The notes: generated by a model not told the origin, from the sequence alone. Shown: positions 14,353 through 24,169, counted from the first letter of the stretch. The stretch: DNA of 64,000 nucleotides from Candidatus Hydrogenedentota bacterium (GCA_013359265.1 JABWCD010000025.1:1-64000); one strand, 5' to 3'. Translations and numbers: made by a program.

Positions 14353-15576
14353 ATGTACTTTCACAGGGACCTCGAATCGGCGTTCATAGACGCATCAACC
14401 CAGTTCCCGGTCGTCCTGCTCACCGGCCCGCGGCAGGTGGGGAAGACCACCCTGCTCCGTCACCTGTGTGGTACGGACCGCCGCTACGTCACCCTGGATG
14501 ACTTGACCCTGCGGTCCTTGGCCAATGAGGACCCAAGGTTGTTCCTCCAGCGATACCGGCCCCCGGCCCTAATTGACGAAATCCAGTATGCGCCAAACCT
14601 GCTTCCATACATTAAGATGGAGACGGACACGTCCCGAACGCCCGGGGCATTCTGGCTTACCGGCTCGCAGCAGTTCCATATGATGAAAGGAATCACCGAG
14701 AGCCTCGCGGGAAGGGTCGCCGTTGTACGCATGCTGGGCTTCTCCCGACGGGAACTTGATCGCAGGAAACCCGTTGCCGGTCCCTTTCTTCCGACCCGGC
14801 ATGCCCTCGAAGAACGAGCCGCGACCGCTGCTGCGTCGAAACTCGATTCCATCTACAAGTTGATCTGGATGGGTTCGTATCCTGCGTTGCACGCGGGTTC
14901 GGTGCGTGACCGTGATCTGTTCTACAGTTCGTATCTTCAGACCTACCTTCAGCGCGATGTACGCGACTTGACCCAGGTCGGCGATCAGCAGTCGTTCGTT
15001 CGGTTCATCAAAGCGTGCGCGGCACGGACCGCGCAGATGCTGAATCTTTCCGAACTCGCTCGCGATGTCGACGTCAGCGTGAAGACCGCCAAGGCATGGC
15101 TTTCCATCTTGGAGGCGAGCTTTCAAGTGGCGTTGGTTCAACCATACCATTCCAACGTCACCAAGCGATTGGTCAAGACACCCAAGTTGTATTTCCTGGA
15201 CACCGGGCTCTGTTCGTATCTCACCGAGTGGTCATCGCCGGAGACGTTGGCGTCCGGCGCAATGAGCGGCGCTTTCTTCGAAACCTTTGCGTACACGGAG
15301 ATTCTCAAGAGTTGGTGGCACCGCATGCGCACACCGAACCTTTACTACTACCGGGACAAAGACACCAAGGAAATCGATTTCGTAATCGAGCAGGATCAAA
15401 CGCTCTACCCGGTGGAGGTCAAACGAAGTGCAACACCCAAGCGAGAGTGGGTCCAGGCTTTCGTTGTCTTGGACCGCTTGAAAAAACCAGTGGGCGAGGG
15501 CGGAGTGATTTGTATGTGTGAAGAGATAACCCCGCTGAGTCTCGGCACGAATGCTATACCAATCGGCGTGGTGTAG
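14353..15576 (+). CDS. AAA_14/DUF4143-family ATPase
   Basis: A 407-residue protein of the widespread AAA_14-DUF4143 class. The N-terminal ATPase has Walker A (TGPRQVGKTTLL, near residues 23-34), a Walker-B-like segment PALIDEIQYAPNLLPYIK, and the sensor region FWLTGSQQFHMMKGITESLAGR. The C-terminal DUF4143 region carries the typical YLQRDVRDL motif and late nuclease-like residues (DKDTKEIDFVIE, then YPVEVK), an E-D-ExK pattern. These proteins are often found in genomes with active gene exchange, and their role is not settled. An AT-rich palindrome ends 13 nt upstream. It stands alone between an unassigned stretch and a tRNA gene, consistent with an accessory insertion. Confidence 0.88.
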   Translation: MYFHRDLESAFIDASTQFPVVLLTGPRQVGKTTLLRHLCGTDRRYVTLDDLTLRSLANEDPRLFLQRYRPPALIDEIQYAPNLLPYIKMETDTSRTPGAFWLTGSQQFHMMKGITESLAGRVAVVRMLGFSRRELDRRKPVAGPFLPTRHALEERAATAAASKLDSIYKLIWMGSYPALHAGSVRDRDLFYSSYLQTYLQRDVRDLTQVGDQQSFVRFIKACAARTAQMLNLSELARDVDVSVKTAKAWLSILEASFQVALVQPYHSNVTKRLVKTPKLYFLDTGLCSYLTEWSSPETLASGAMSGAFFETFAYTEILKSWWHRMRTPNLYYYRDKDTKEIDFVIEQDQTLYPVEVKRSATPKREWVQAFVVLDRLKKPVGEGGVICMCEEITPLSLGTNAIPIGVV

Positions 15577-15821
15577 CTGTGGCAACAAGTCGGAATGATT
15601 GTGGGCGTGGCTGCGGCTAAGACAGTGATTCGAAGCAACGCAGTACCACGAAGTGCGTAGACATTATGCGAGTTAACACGCAGCGTTCGTATCAGTAGAT
15701 CACCCAGGAAGAGAAACTTGACAGACTCTGACAATCGATGCCGGTTCTCGGCAAAAGGAGTAGGAAAACAGACGCCGGACGATCTGACACGTAACCGATT
15801 GTATAGGAGCGAGTTACGAGA

Positions 15822-15898
15822 TGGTGGGCGGTACTGGACTTGAACCAGTGACCCCTTGCATGTCAAGCAAGTACTCTAACCACCTGAGCTAACCGCCC
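15822..15898 (-). tRNA. tRNA-Val (GAC)
   Basis: On the minus strand the gene begins GGGCGGTTAGCTCAGG. The 7-bp acceptor stem is GGGCGGT/ACCGCCC. The anticodon stem CTTGC/GCAAG encloses the loop TTGACAT with anticodon GAC. The T-arm GGTTCAAGTCC is present, the discriminator is A and CCA is encoded. About 77 nt. The spacers on both sides (15577-15821 and 15899-16092) show no gene. Confidence 0.95.
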
Positions 15899-16092
15899 AC
15901 AAGGGGAAGAAGGAAGTCTAGCAAAGGGCCGGGCGGGCGTCAACAGGCAGGCAGGCTGCTCGCTTCGAGTAGATTCTTGCTTGAGGCAGCAGGCTGCCAC
16001 GTGGTTGGCTACGTCGTTCGGTTGTCACATGGTACGGTACGATTAGCGAAGGTCTTGACAGGCGCCGGGCACCGGGTCGTTTAGTTCGGTCA

Positions 16093-18519
16093 TCAGGGTT
16101 TTGGAGTTGCCGCACCCAATAACTGCAGGATTTCGAGTATCTCGATGCGCGCCCGGTCCGCCTCGCCGCGGTCCATCGGCGCTTTCCATTCGAAACCTTT
16201 GTTGGCGAAGCATGCGTCGGTGATCCGCGCAGGCGTCTCGCGCAGCAGCGTTTGTGCGCGTTCGACGATGGCAGGATCTGTAGTCTTGTCTTTCGCGGCG
16301 GTCACGGCCTCGTCCAGGATTGCGAGGTACTCGTAATCTTCGACTCCTTCGCGCATCGCTTCGATGTGTTTGCCGGTCGTGACGGATGCCGCATCGAGGA
16401 ACAATGGTGTGTAACAGGTACCCTTTGCGGCGTATTCGTTCCACGCCGAGCCGCCGCCGGTGTCGCCAAACGCCCAGAAGTACGAAGCCGTTGCGTTGTA
16501 GCGCCAGCAATCCCACGGTTGCAGCCGGTGGTACGAATACGGGTCGAGCACGCGCACGGGCCCGCTGCACGAATAGAATTCGAGCGACTTTCCCTTGCCC
16601 GGCAGCGACGCGAAGAACTCCCGGTACGGTTGTTCGGCCTGGTAGAAAATCTGCCGGTTTGGACACACTGCGTCGCACGCCGCAATGCTCGCCGATTCCG
16701 TGACAGCCATGGTGCGGTGGGTTGGATCGATCCACAGCCGGATTCCGGTATTCGCCTCGCGGAGCGGTTTCGCCCATGCCGCAATCGCTGCGTCGTGCTC
16801 CGGCTCGTACGGTTCGTCCATCAGCAGCACAGCGAACTGCTCGGGTTTCAGCTCCGAAGCGCGAATGTGGTCTGCCCAGAACGCAAACCACGCCTTCGCG
16901 GCGCTATCGAACGGCGGCGTTCCCGCGGGCATGCTCGCGAGATGGTTCGACACGGCTGCGAACACGCAGTACTGCGCAGCGCCGCGCCACCGCGCGATCC
17001 ATTCGTCGAAGTGTTTCGTGTCCGGCGGCGCGGTCATGTTCCCGTCGGCGTCGAAGCTGCCGTACGGCAGCACCTGGCTGGCGCCCCACGGCGAGTCCAC
17101 GAAGTGCTCTTTCAGGAATGCGACGAGCGGCTCGCGGTTCTCCGTTGTCACGCCGTACATGGACGGCTGGTCGGTGTAGTCCCATCCGCCGCAGTGCAGG
17201 CGCGGCCGATCGGGGAATTGGATGGGATACACCGCGAGTTCGATCGGAACTTCGCGCGCGCCCAAGTTCGATTCGAGTTGTATTGTGCCGGAATACGTGC
17301 CCGGTTCGATGCCCTTGGAATGTACCGTCAACCACACTTGCCGCGTGAGACCCGAGTGAACGTGAATGGAGTAGGAATCGCCGTCGCGCCTGGCCGGGGG
17401 GAGCGCAGCTTCGACCGGCTCGCCCATGCGCGTATCTGTCCACGTAGCTTCGTACACGGCGATGTACGGTGGCGCGGCGCCGCCGGGCAAACCGGCAAAG
17501 CGCATCGTAACTTTCACATCGTCTTGCGTCGCATTTGCGAGGTAAAACGCGCCCGATCGGAATTCGTTCAGCATCATGCGAATGCTCAGCGCCAGCGCAT
17601 CGCCCCGTTGGGGGCGATCGTAGGGCGTGCGGAAGTCCCATCGCGGCGTCGCGCGTTCACCCCACACGGTGATTGGTTCCGCGCCGGCCGCGGCCCAGAG
17701 CCGCGCTTGCGCCCGAAACACACGCGCGTGCGCCTCGTTCAACGGCAGGATCGCTTTGAAGCCGGCGGGGAACGCCGCGGGTAGATCGGCGAGCCCGCCC
17801 TGCACGGCGTCCAGTTCCACGGCAACCGCGTTGCGAACGGTTTCCTCGGCCGACGCGGCTTGCGCGCGGACGCCGTCGATGTCCCGTTGAATCCGCCGTT
17901 GCACCGCCACGCGCATTCCAAGGCGCGACGTGTAGGCCGCGATATCGTCGATCGCCTCGCCAGGCATCGGCGACGACAGCCACTCCGCGTCCCCTTCGTA
18001 CACTTCGATCTCGTCCACAAACGTGTAGGGTTCCGCGAGCACCGCCAGCGCCACATAGCGTCCGTGCGCTTTCAACTCATCCGTCCAGAACCAGTGCAAC
18101 GCATACTTGCCGAGTGGCGGCGCATGTTTGCGCGCGCTCAAGGTAACGAGATCGCCAATCCAGTGAAACGCGCGCGCGTCGCCGCCGGCGAACAATTGAA
18201 TCGAACTGGGCCAATACACGCCCGCAACTCCCGCGGCGGTCGTGTACGAGACGCCGCGGATCGGTTTGTCCGCGCCGAGATCGATTACGATCACGACGGG
18301 CCGCGCGTGCTGCCAACCCACCGTGGACGGTTGCGTCCAGAAATGTTCGGCCGTAAACACACCATCGGTGAGTTGCGTGGCGTCGCCCGCTTCGGTGCAA
18401 TACGTATAGTTTGGTGCGGGCTCGAGCGTGTATGGAGCCCCCTTCGCACTATTCGTGAACGGCGCTTCAGGCGCCTGGGTGAGCACCGCGATCATCACGG
18501 CGAACGCGATTGTGTGCAT
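16093..18519 (-). CDS. Secreted GH123-like / DUF4091-type protein
   Basis: An 808-residue exported protein. Signal peptide MHTIAFAVMIAVLTQAPEA; ATG 18519 is chosen over the longer frame because GAGGGGGGA lies just upstream. Residues about 45-185 look like a discoidin/F5-8C sugar-binding domain (VIVIDLGADKPIRGVSYTT). A beta region follows (GTYSGTIQLESNLGAREVPI), typical of the segment before DUF4091 domains. The C-terminal barrel-like half has FAVLLMDEPYEP, where DEP fits the acid/base region of GH123-like enzymes, and later HIEAMREGVEDYEYLAILDEA, a hallmark of the DUF4091 end. A glycosidase acting on amino sugars or complex glycans is likely; the exact activity is not. Confidence 0.72.
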   Translation of the reverse strand: MHTIAFAVMIAVLTQAPEAPFTNSAKGAPYTLEPAPNYTYCTEAGDATQLTDGVFTAEHFWTQPSTVGWQHARPVVIVIDLGADKPIRGVSYTTAAGVAGVYWPSSIQLFAGGDARAFHWIGDLVTLSARKHAPPLGKYALHWFWTDELKAHGRYVALAVLAEPYTFVDEIEVYEGDAEWLSSPMPGEAIDDIAAYTSRLGMRVAVQRRIQRDIDGVRAQAASAEETVRNAVAVELDAVQGGLADLPAAFPAGFKAILPLNEAHARVFRAQARLWAAAGAEPITVWGERATPRWDFRTPYDRPQRGDALALSIRMMLNEFRSGAFYLANATQDDVKVTMRFAGLPGGAAPPYIAVYEATWTDTRMGEPVEAALPPARRDGDSYSIHVHSGLTRQVWLTVHSKGIEPGTYSGTIQLESNLGAREVPIELAVYPIQFPDRPRLHCGGWDYTDQPSMYGVTTENREPLVAFLKEHFVDSPWGASQVLPYGSFDADGNMTAPPDTKHFDEWIARWRGAAQYCVFAAVSNHLASMPAGTPPFDSAAKAWFAFWADHIRASELKPEQFAVLLMDEPYEPEHDAAIAAWAKPLREANTGIRLWIDPTHRTMAVTESASIAACDAVCPNRQIFYQAEQPYREFFASLPGKGKSLEFYSCSGPVRVLDPYSYHRLQPWDCWRYNATASYFWAFGDTGGGSAWNEYAAKGTCYTPLFLDAASVTTGKHIEAMREGVEDYEYLAILDEAVTAAKDKTTDPAIVERAQTLLRETPARITDACFANKGFEWKAPMDRGEADRARIEILEILQLLGAATPKP

Positions 18520-18726
18520 GAGGTCCCCCCTCTCACACCGGCACAGTTGCCGCAGCCGCCGGTGCGCCGAATCCACTGTATCTCAATGCAACATTGATTG
18601 CACCGTGCGCCGGCGGTGGGCGGCGACGCGTCGAAACTTTTCGAGCAGGAAAACGGATCAATGGCGTGTCCCGTTTCCGGATGCTATGCTACCGCGTCCG
18701 GTTTTCGCGGGTTAGCGGGAGTGAGC

Positions 18727-19722
18727 ATGAAGAAGACGCACGTGGCCGTCCTGATGGGCGGCGTCAGTTCTGAACACGAGGTATCGCTGAAGAGCGGCGC
18801 GATGGTCAGCGGCAACATCGACCGCGCCAAGTACGATGTGACGCAGGTCGTCATCACGCAGGAGGGCCACTGGAAATTTCCCGGCGAAGACCTGCTCGAT
18901 ATCTACCACGCGTTGCCGCGTCTGCGCGAGTTGAAGGTTGACTGCGTCTTCATCGCGCTCCACGGCCCCTTCGGCGAGGACGGCCGCTTACAGGGCATGT
19001 TCGATGCACTCGGAATGCCGTATACCGGATCGGGCTGCGCCGCGAGTGCGCTCGCGATGGACAAGATTCACTCGAAGGCCGTCGCGCGGCAGGCGGGCGT
19101 TCGCGTCGCGGATCAATTTCTGCTCACGCGTCAGGAGTGGGACGCGAACCGTGCGGCGATCCTCGCGCGCGTGGAGAAGGAATTCGATTATCCGTGTTTG
19201 ATCAAGAGTCCCTGCCAGGGTTCGAGCATTGGCATGGCGATACCTAAGGACGTCGAGCACTTCAAGAAGAGCCTGCTGGAAGTTTTCATGTACGGCGATC
19301 TCGTGATGATCGAAAAGTTCATCAACGGCACCGAGGTGACATGCGCGGTGCTCGATGTCGAACCCGGCGACCCGCCGCGCGCGTTGCCCGTCACCGAGAT
19401 TTGCCCGGTCGATTCAGAGTTTTTCGACTACCACGCGAAGTACACGCCCGGCGCTTGCAACGAAATCACCCCGGCGCGCATCTCGCCCGAAGTCACGAAG
19501 AAGGTGCAGGCCGTTGCCGAACGCGTGCACCACGTCATCGGGTGCAGCGGGTTCAGCCGCAGCGACTTTATCCTCGACGGCGACGACCCCGTGTGGATTG
19601 AAGTCAACACCATTCCCGGCATGACCGAAACCTCGCTCTACCCCCAGGCCGCCGCCGCCGCCGGGATCGCCTTCCCGCAGATGCTCAGCCTGTTTATCGA
19701 GGAAGCCCTCGCGCGGAAGTAA
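18727..19722 (+). CDS. ddl: D-alanine-D-alanine ligase
   Basis: A 331-residue ATP-grasp enzyme joining two D-alanines for peptidoglycan precursors in the cytoplasm. The N-terminus has VAVLMGGVSSEHEVSLKSG, the family signature. HGPFGEDGRLQGMFDALGMP and YTGSGCAASALAMDK follow, and the C-terminus has the Mg-binding WIEVNTIPGMTETSLYPQAA. Length is usual for Ddl. ATG 18727 has GGGAG about 5 nt upstream. The gene is monocistronic as far as I can see: it is divergent from the GH123-like gene and followed 52 nt later by a compositionally different ATPase gene. The central ATP-grasp segment (CLIKSPCQGSSIGMAI) is intact. Confidence 0.95.
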   Translation: MKKTHVAVLMGGVSSEHEVSLKSGAMVSGNIDRAKYDVTQVVITQEGHWKFPGEDLLDIYHALPRLRELKVDCVFIALHGPFGEDGRLQGMFDALGMPYTGSGCAASALAMDKIHSKAVARQAGVRVADQFLLTRQEWDANRAAILARVEKEFDYPCLIKSPCQGSSIGMAIPKDVEHFKKSLLEVFMYGDLVMIEKFINGTEVTCAVLDVEPGDPPRALPVTEICPVDSEFFDYHAKYTPGACNEITPARISPEVTKKVQAVAERVHHVIGCSGFSRSDFILDGDDPVWIEVNTIPGMTETSLYPQAAAAAGIAFPQMLSLFIEEALARK

Positions 19723-19774
19723 ATAGTCGTCAATTCGCCTTGAATGCCCGTCCCCATACCGGCAAACTGTCGGC

Positions 19775-21520
19775 ATGTTGACGCACCTGTCGATACGAAA
19801 TTTCAAGCTCTTCCAGCGCGCCGATATCGAGTTGGGAAATGCCGTCGTACTCATAGGACCGAACAATTCGGGCAAGACAACCGCGCTGCAAGCACTGGCC
19901 TTATGGAATATCGGACTTCGAAAATGGAACGAAAAACGGCAAGGTAAGGCGTCGCCTGAGAAACGCCCAGGGGTGACTATCAACCGGCGCGATCTAATTT
20001 CGATTCCCGTTCCAGGTTCGAACTTATTGTGGAGGGACCTCCATGTCCGCGATATAGAACGCGTCTGGAGCGACGACGAAGGAAAGAGGAAGCCGAAGAC
20101 CTCGAATATTCGAATAGAAATCGAAGTTCGTGGGGTCACGCGCGACAAACCGTGGAGTTGCGCATTTGAGTTTGATTATGCCAATGATGAGTCTTTTTAT
20201 TGCCGGCCACTACGAATTGGCAACGGTTCGAGGTCAGGTCGTATGGAGGTGCCATCGGAAGCGGCCGAGGTAAATGTCGCTTTTCTGCCGCCCATGTCAG
20301 GCCTTGCAGCAACAGAGCCAAAGTGGGAACCTGGAAGAGTAAACGTTCTGGTCGGCGAGGGACAGACCGCACAAGTCTTGCGCAATCTCTGTTTTCAGAT
20401 TCACTCGAAGACCGACGGGGGGAATGATTGGCGGCGCGTCTGCAGAATCATGAGCGATCTGTTCGGGATTGAACTTCTCGCGCCGGAATATGTCGCGGAG
20501 CGCGGTGAGATTACGATGGCCTACAAGCAGCGAAGAATCCAACTGGATATTTCGTCATCCGGCCGCGGTCTTCAGCAAACGCTGCTGCTCTTGGCGCATT
20601 TGTATTCCAATCCGGGTACGGTACTGCTTCTCGACGAGCCTGACGCCCATCTTGAAATACTGCGCCAGCGAGAGATTTATACACTTCTGACCAATACGGC
20701 TGGCGCCCAAGGCTCTCAGATTATTGCGGCAAGCCATTCGGAAGTTATTCTGAATGAAGCTTGCGGCAAGGATACGGTGATTGCATTCGTCGGTACTCCC
20801 CATCGAATCGACGATCGTGGAACTCAGGTGTTGAAGTCGCTTCGGGACATTGGGTTTGACCAATACTATCAAGCCGAGCAAATGGGGTGGGTTTTGTACT
20901 TGGAGGGGCCGACGGATTTGGCAATTCTTCAAGCGTTCTCCGACACACTTGGCCACACTGCGCGCAAGTACCTTGAGCGACCGTTCGTCCACTATGTGAG
21001 TTCGAATCTTCCAAGCCGCGCGGAAGCGCATTTTTTTGGTCTGCGGGAGGCGAAACCGAATTTGGTAGGAATTGCGGTCTTCGATCGGCTCGAAGTCACA
21101 CTATCTTCCACCGAAGACTTTGTAGAAACTATGTGGTCCAAACGCGAAATTGAGAACTATTTGTGTGCAGAAGACGTGCTGCTGGCATATGCGCGGCGGG
21201 ATGAAGCGGACGATTTATTTTCAGCCGCTGAGCGCGAACCCAGAGAAGAGGCCATGCGGGCGGCAATTCGGGAAGTGTCTGACGCGCTGAAAGTCCTCGA
21301 CATGCCTAGTCCGTGGTCTGACGATATAAAGGCGTCGGACGATTTCCTCGATAGAGTGTTTCGCACCTTCTGCAAGAAGCTCCGCTTGCCGCTCGAGATG
21401 CGAAAATCCGAATACCATCAATTGGCAAAACTCGTTCCGGCCCACGAGATTCATCAAGATATTGTCGAAACGCTCGATGAGATTGTACGGATCGCCGCAC
21501 GCGCCCGGCCAGGGCGCTAA
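19775..21520 (+). CDS. OLD-family ATPase with TOPRIM nuclease domain
   Basis: A 581-residue protein. Residues 1-345 are an ABC/SMC-like ATPase: Walker A GPNNSGKTT at 28-36, signature SSGRG at 260-264, Walker B VLLLDEPD at 283-290 and H-loop SH at 320-321. Residues about 372-580 look like a TOPRIM domain: LYLEGPTDLAIL gives the conserved Glu377 and Asp381, AVFDRLE follows near 435-440, and MWSKREIENYL matches the segment after TOPRIM in OLD nucleases. The second acidic pair of TOPRIM (normally DxD) is poorly matched. OLD proteins are ATP-dependent nucleases in phage defence, either alone or with a partner helicase; no partner is seen. The gene is visibly less GC-rich than its neighbours, suggesting transfer. 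Confidence 0.8.
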   Translation: MLTHLSIRNFKLFQRADIELGNAVVLIGPNNSGKTTALQALALWNIGLRKWNEKRQGKASPEKRPGVTINRRDLISIPVPGSNLLWRDLHVRDIERVWSDDEGKRKPKTSNIRIEIEVRGVTRDKPWSCAFEFDYANDESFYCRPLRIGNGSRSGRMEVPSEAAEVNVAFLPPMSGLAATEPKWEPGRVNVLVGEGQTAQVLRNLCFQIHSKTDGGNDWRRVCRIMSDLFGIELLAPEYVAERGEITMAYKQRRIQLDISSSGRGLQQTLLLLAHLYSNPGTVLLLDEPDAHLEILRQREIYTLLTNTAGAQGSQIIAASHSEVILNEACGKDTVIAFVGTPHRIDDRGTQVLKSLRDIGFDQYYQAEQMGWVLYLEGPTDLAILQAFSDTLGHTARKYLERPFVHYVSSNLPSRAEAHFFGLREAKPNLVGIAVFDRLEVTLSSTEDFVETMWSKREIENYLCAEDVLLAYARRDEADDLFSAAEREPREEAMRAAIREVSDALKVLDMPSPWSDDIKASDDFLDRVFRTFCKKLRLPLEMRKSEYHQLAKLVPAHEIHQDIVETLDEIVRIAARARPGR

Positions 21521-21718
21521 TCGGAGCGTTTCAGGCCAGGCCATTAGCTGGCGAAATCGCATGGCCCGCCGGATGCGCCCTGCACGGTCTTATGCTATTC
21601 TGGTTGTCTTCGCGCGGCCGAACGGGGGCCGCGGGGGTAATGGGCGCACTTCCAATCGTTTGGTGTGTGTGCGGACGCAACGTGGTCGGACTATCGAATG
21701 CGAACGCAGGAGGGTGTT

Positions 21719-22972
21719 ATGAGCGAGGGTACGGGAATGACACGCAGGGATTTCGCAAAGTATACGGCGGCCGCGGGTTTGGCCACGTTGTTGGCCGATC
21801 CCATCGCGGCGGCGAAAGAGAAGCCGCTGAAGGTCGGTTTGTTGGGCTGCGGCGGACGCGGCACGGGCGCGGCGGGGCAGACGCTGCTGGGGAACCAGAA
21901 CATCAAACTGGTCGCGATGGCGGACCTGTTCGAGGACCGCTTGCAGGGTTCGCTGAACAGCCTGAAGCAAAACAGCAAGATTGCGCAAAAGATTGACGTC
22001 GGCAAGAAGAATATCTTCGTCGGCCTCGACGCGTACAAAGGCATTCTCGAAACCGACATCGACATACTGATCGAGGCGACGCTGCCTTACTCGCGCCCGA
22101 AACACTTCGAAGCGGCGATCAACGCGGGCAAACACGTATTCACCGAAAAGCCCGCCGCGGTCGACCCGGCAGGCATTCGCCAGTTCATCGCCGCGGCCGA
22201 GAAGGCGAAGGAGAAGGGACTTACCGTTGTCGCGGGAACGCAACGGCGCCACAGCCTCGATTACCAGGAAACGATCCAGAAGATTCACGAAGGGGCCATC
22301 GGCGACATCACACACATGCGCGTGTACTGGTGCGGATCGCTGCCCTTCTGTCACCCGCGCAAACCGGAGTGGAGCGACTTCGAAAACTGCGTGCGCAACT
22401 GGTACGCGTACTGCTGGGTCTGCGGCGACAACATCGTCGAGCAACACGTGCACAATCTCGACATCGCCCACTGGGTCATGCAGGCGAACCCCGTGTCGGT
22501 GTTCGCGTCCGGAGGCCGCGCGTGGAAGACGAACGATCCGAAGTACGGCGATCTGTGGGACAACTTCTCCTGCGATTATGAGTACGCCAACGGCGTCCAC
22601 GTGTCGAGCTTTTCGCGCCACTGGGGCGGCGCGGACGGGGGCGTGTTCGAGGAGGCGATCGGCACGAAGGGCCGCAGCACCTGCCGCGACTTGATGAGCA
22701 GCGGAAAAGAAAAGATGGTAGACCCTTACGTGCAGGAGCACATCGACTGCGCGAACAGCGTCCGCGGCGTTGTGCCGTATATCAATGAAGGTGTCCAGGT
22801 CGCGGAAAGCACGATGATGGCGATTGTCGGCCGCATCTCCGCGTACACCGGCAAGGTCGTGAAATGGGACGACGCGATGAAGTCCGACCTTTGCATTGTC
22901 CCCGCGGACTGGGATTTCAGCAAGTCCTATCCGACAGGTCCGGTCCCGATCCCCGGAACGCAACCGGCTTAA
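21719..22972 (+). CDS. Tat-exported Gfo/Idh/MocA oxidoreductase
   Basis: A 417-residue NAD(P)-dependent oxidoreductase exported folded by the Tat system. The N-terminus carries the twin-arginine signal TRRDFAKYTAAAGLATLL. The Rossmann domain begins LKVGLLGCGGRGTGAAG, followed by VAMADLFEDR and the family motif GKHVFTEKPAAVDP. The C-terminal alpha/beta domain includes NIVEQHVHNLDIAHWVM, which supplies the usual catalytic histidine region. Such proteins act on sugars or inositols; large families occur in polysaccharide degraders. ATG 21719 has AGGAGG upstream. It is followed by a strong terminator at 22993, so it is probably the only gene of its transcript. Substrate unknown. Confidence 0.9.
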   Translation: MSEGTGMTRRDFAKYTAAAGLATLLADPIAAAKEKPLKVGLLGCGGRGTGAAGQTLLGNQNIKLVAMADLFEDRLQGSLNSLKQNSKIAQKIDVGKKNIFVGLDAYKGILETDIDILIEATLPYSRPKHFEAAINAGKHVFTEKPAAVDPAGIRQFIAAAEKAKEKGLTVVAGTQRRHSLDYQETIQKIHEGAIGDITHMRVYWCGSLPFCHPRKPEWSDFENCVRNWYAYCWVCGDNIVEQHVHNLDIAHWVMQANPVSVFASGGRAWKTNDPKYGDLWDNFSCDYEYANGVHVSSFSRHWGGADGGVFEEAIGTKGRSTCRDLMSSGKEKMVDPYVQEHIDCANSVRGVVPYINEGVQVAESTMMAIVGRISAYTGKVVKWDDAMKSDLCIVPADWDFSKSYPTGPVPIPGTQPA

Positions 22973-22992
22973 CGCGAATCAGGCGATTATTC

Positions 22993-23029
22993 CGCCGCCT
23001 TCGCCATTCGGCTTGGGCGGCGTTTTTTT
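22993..23029 (+). terminator. Rho-independent terminator after the Gfo/Idh gene
   Basis: CGCCGCC at 22993-22999 pairs with GGCGGCG at 23016-23022, and seven T residues follow directly. It lies just after the stop codon at 22972 and fits an intrinsic terminator for the oxidoreductase transcript. Confidence 0.8.
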
Positions 23030-23200
23030 GCGCTCTTGCATGTCCGTCGCAGTTGTTCATCGGTTGCCGATTCCGAATGACGAGCGCGAAACCGGCGGAC
23101 CGTGAACAGAAGACGAAGTGCGCGTTACCCGCTTGACTTCCCCCACCCCCTGCTTCACACTCGAATGCGCCCAGTGGACTAGCCAAGAGGGACGCTCGCT

Positions 23201-24169
23201 GTGGACGCCCGGACCGCGGAAGCCCACTTCAAAGAAGCCGACTCGCTGTACCGCGATGGCCGTTATGCGGAGGCGCTTGACCGTCTGATCGAGCTTGACG
23301 AGGCGTACCCGAACACGCCGAACGTGCTTTTTCCGCTGGCGCGGTGCCTGCGCCGGGTCGGGCGGGTGGACGAAGCGCTCGGAATCTGCGACGACCTCAT
23401 CACGCGGTGTGGCGATCTGCGGGCGCTCGAATTGCGCGAGTACATCCGCAAGTCGCACGCGCCGGAAGCCGAAGAGTCGCTCCAGCCGCAGGCGTATTCG
23501 GTCGCGGGCCTGAACCAGGACGCGCACGCCGGCGTGCTCGACGACCTGCTCGGCGAACAGCATGGCGCGCCGCCGCCGTTGCCACCAATGAGAGCGCCCG
23601 CGCCGTCGAAGCGGAAGTACCTGATCGTCGGCGGCATCGCGGCCGCTGTTGTCCTGATCGTGCTGCCGCTGGCGATGGGCCTGATGCGCGGCGCGCCGGA
23701 AGCCGCGCCGGAGCAAGCGCCGGCTGTCGAGACGGCACGCGAAGCGGGTCCGATGCAATCGGCAACCGATACACCTGCGCAACCCGTGCAACAGGCGGAA
23801 CTCGATCCGCCGATACAACCCGAGGAAGCGAAGCGCATTCTGGTCAGCCTGGTAGTCATCGCCATTATGCTCATTGTCGCCGCAAACACGGCGTCGCTGT
23901 ACCTTACCCTGATGATCACCGGGAAACTGCCATACGATGTCGTACTTGATAATCTCCTCAACGTGGCGTTCATGGCGGTTGCGCTTTCGCTTTTGAACAC
24001 CGTTCTGCCCTGTATCGGGTTGGCCATCTCGTTCTACGTCCTGTACAAGTCGTACGAATTCACCATAGTCGATTTTCTCATCTGGTTCGGAATGAACATC
24101 GGCGTCGGCTTTGCGATTGGACTTATCGCGCAACTCGTTATCGCCGCCGCAGGAATGTCCATCGCCTAA
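23201..24169 (+). CDS. TPR-containing multi-pass membrane protein
   Basis: A 322-residue protein starting at GTG 23201, with AGAGGGAC upstream. Residues 1-85 contain TPR-like helical repeats (HFKEADSLYRDGRYAEALDR, LARCLRRVGRVDEALGICDD). A first transmembrane helix (YLIVGGIAAAVVLIVLPLAM) sits near 143-162. A Pro/Ala/Gln-rich linker follows, then three or four helices in the C-terminal third (ILVSLVVIAIMLIVAANTASL, VAFMAVALSLLNTVLPCIGL and others). I do not recognise a named family. TPR domains usually mediate protein contacts, so this may anchor or organise a membrane complex, but no partner is obvious nearby. Confidence 0.75.
   Translation: MDARTAEAHFKEADSLYRDGRYAEALDRLIELDEAYPNTPNVLFPLARCLRRVGRVDEALGICDDLITRCGDLRALELREYIRKSHAPEAEESLQPQAYSVAGLNQDAHAGVLDDLLGEQHGAPPPLPPMRAPAPSKRKYLIVGGIAAAVVLIVLPLAMGLMRGAPEAAPEQAPAVETAREAGPMQSATDTPAQPVQQAELDPPIQPEEAKRILVSLVVIAIMLIVAANTASLYLTLMITGKLPYDVVLDNLLNVAFMAVALSLLNTVLPCIGLAISFYVLYKSYEFTIVDFLIWFGMNIGVGFAIGLIAQLVIAAAGMSIA

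Noticed and set aside
16252-17784. 510-codon plus-strand frame
   Set aside because: Antisense to the GH123-like gene, which has a signal peptide, ribosome-binding site and family motifs.
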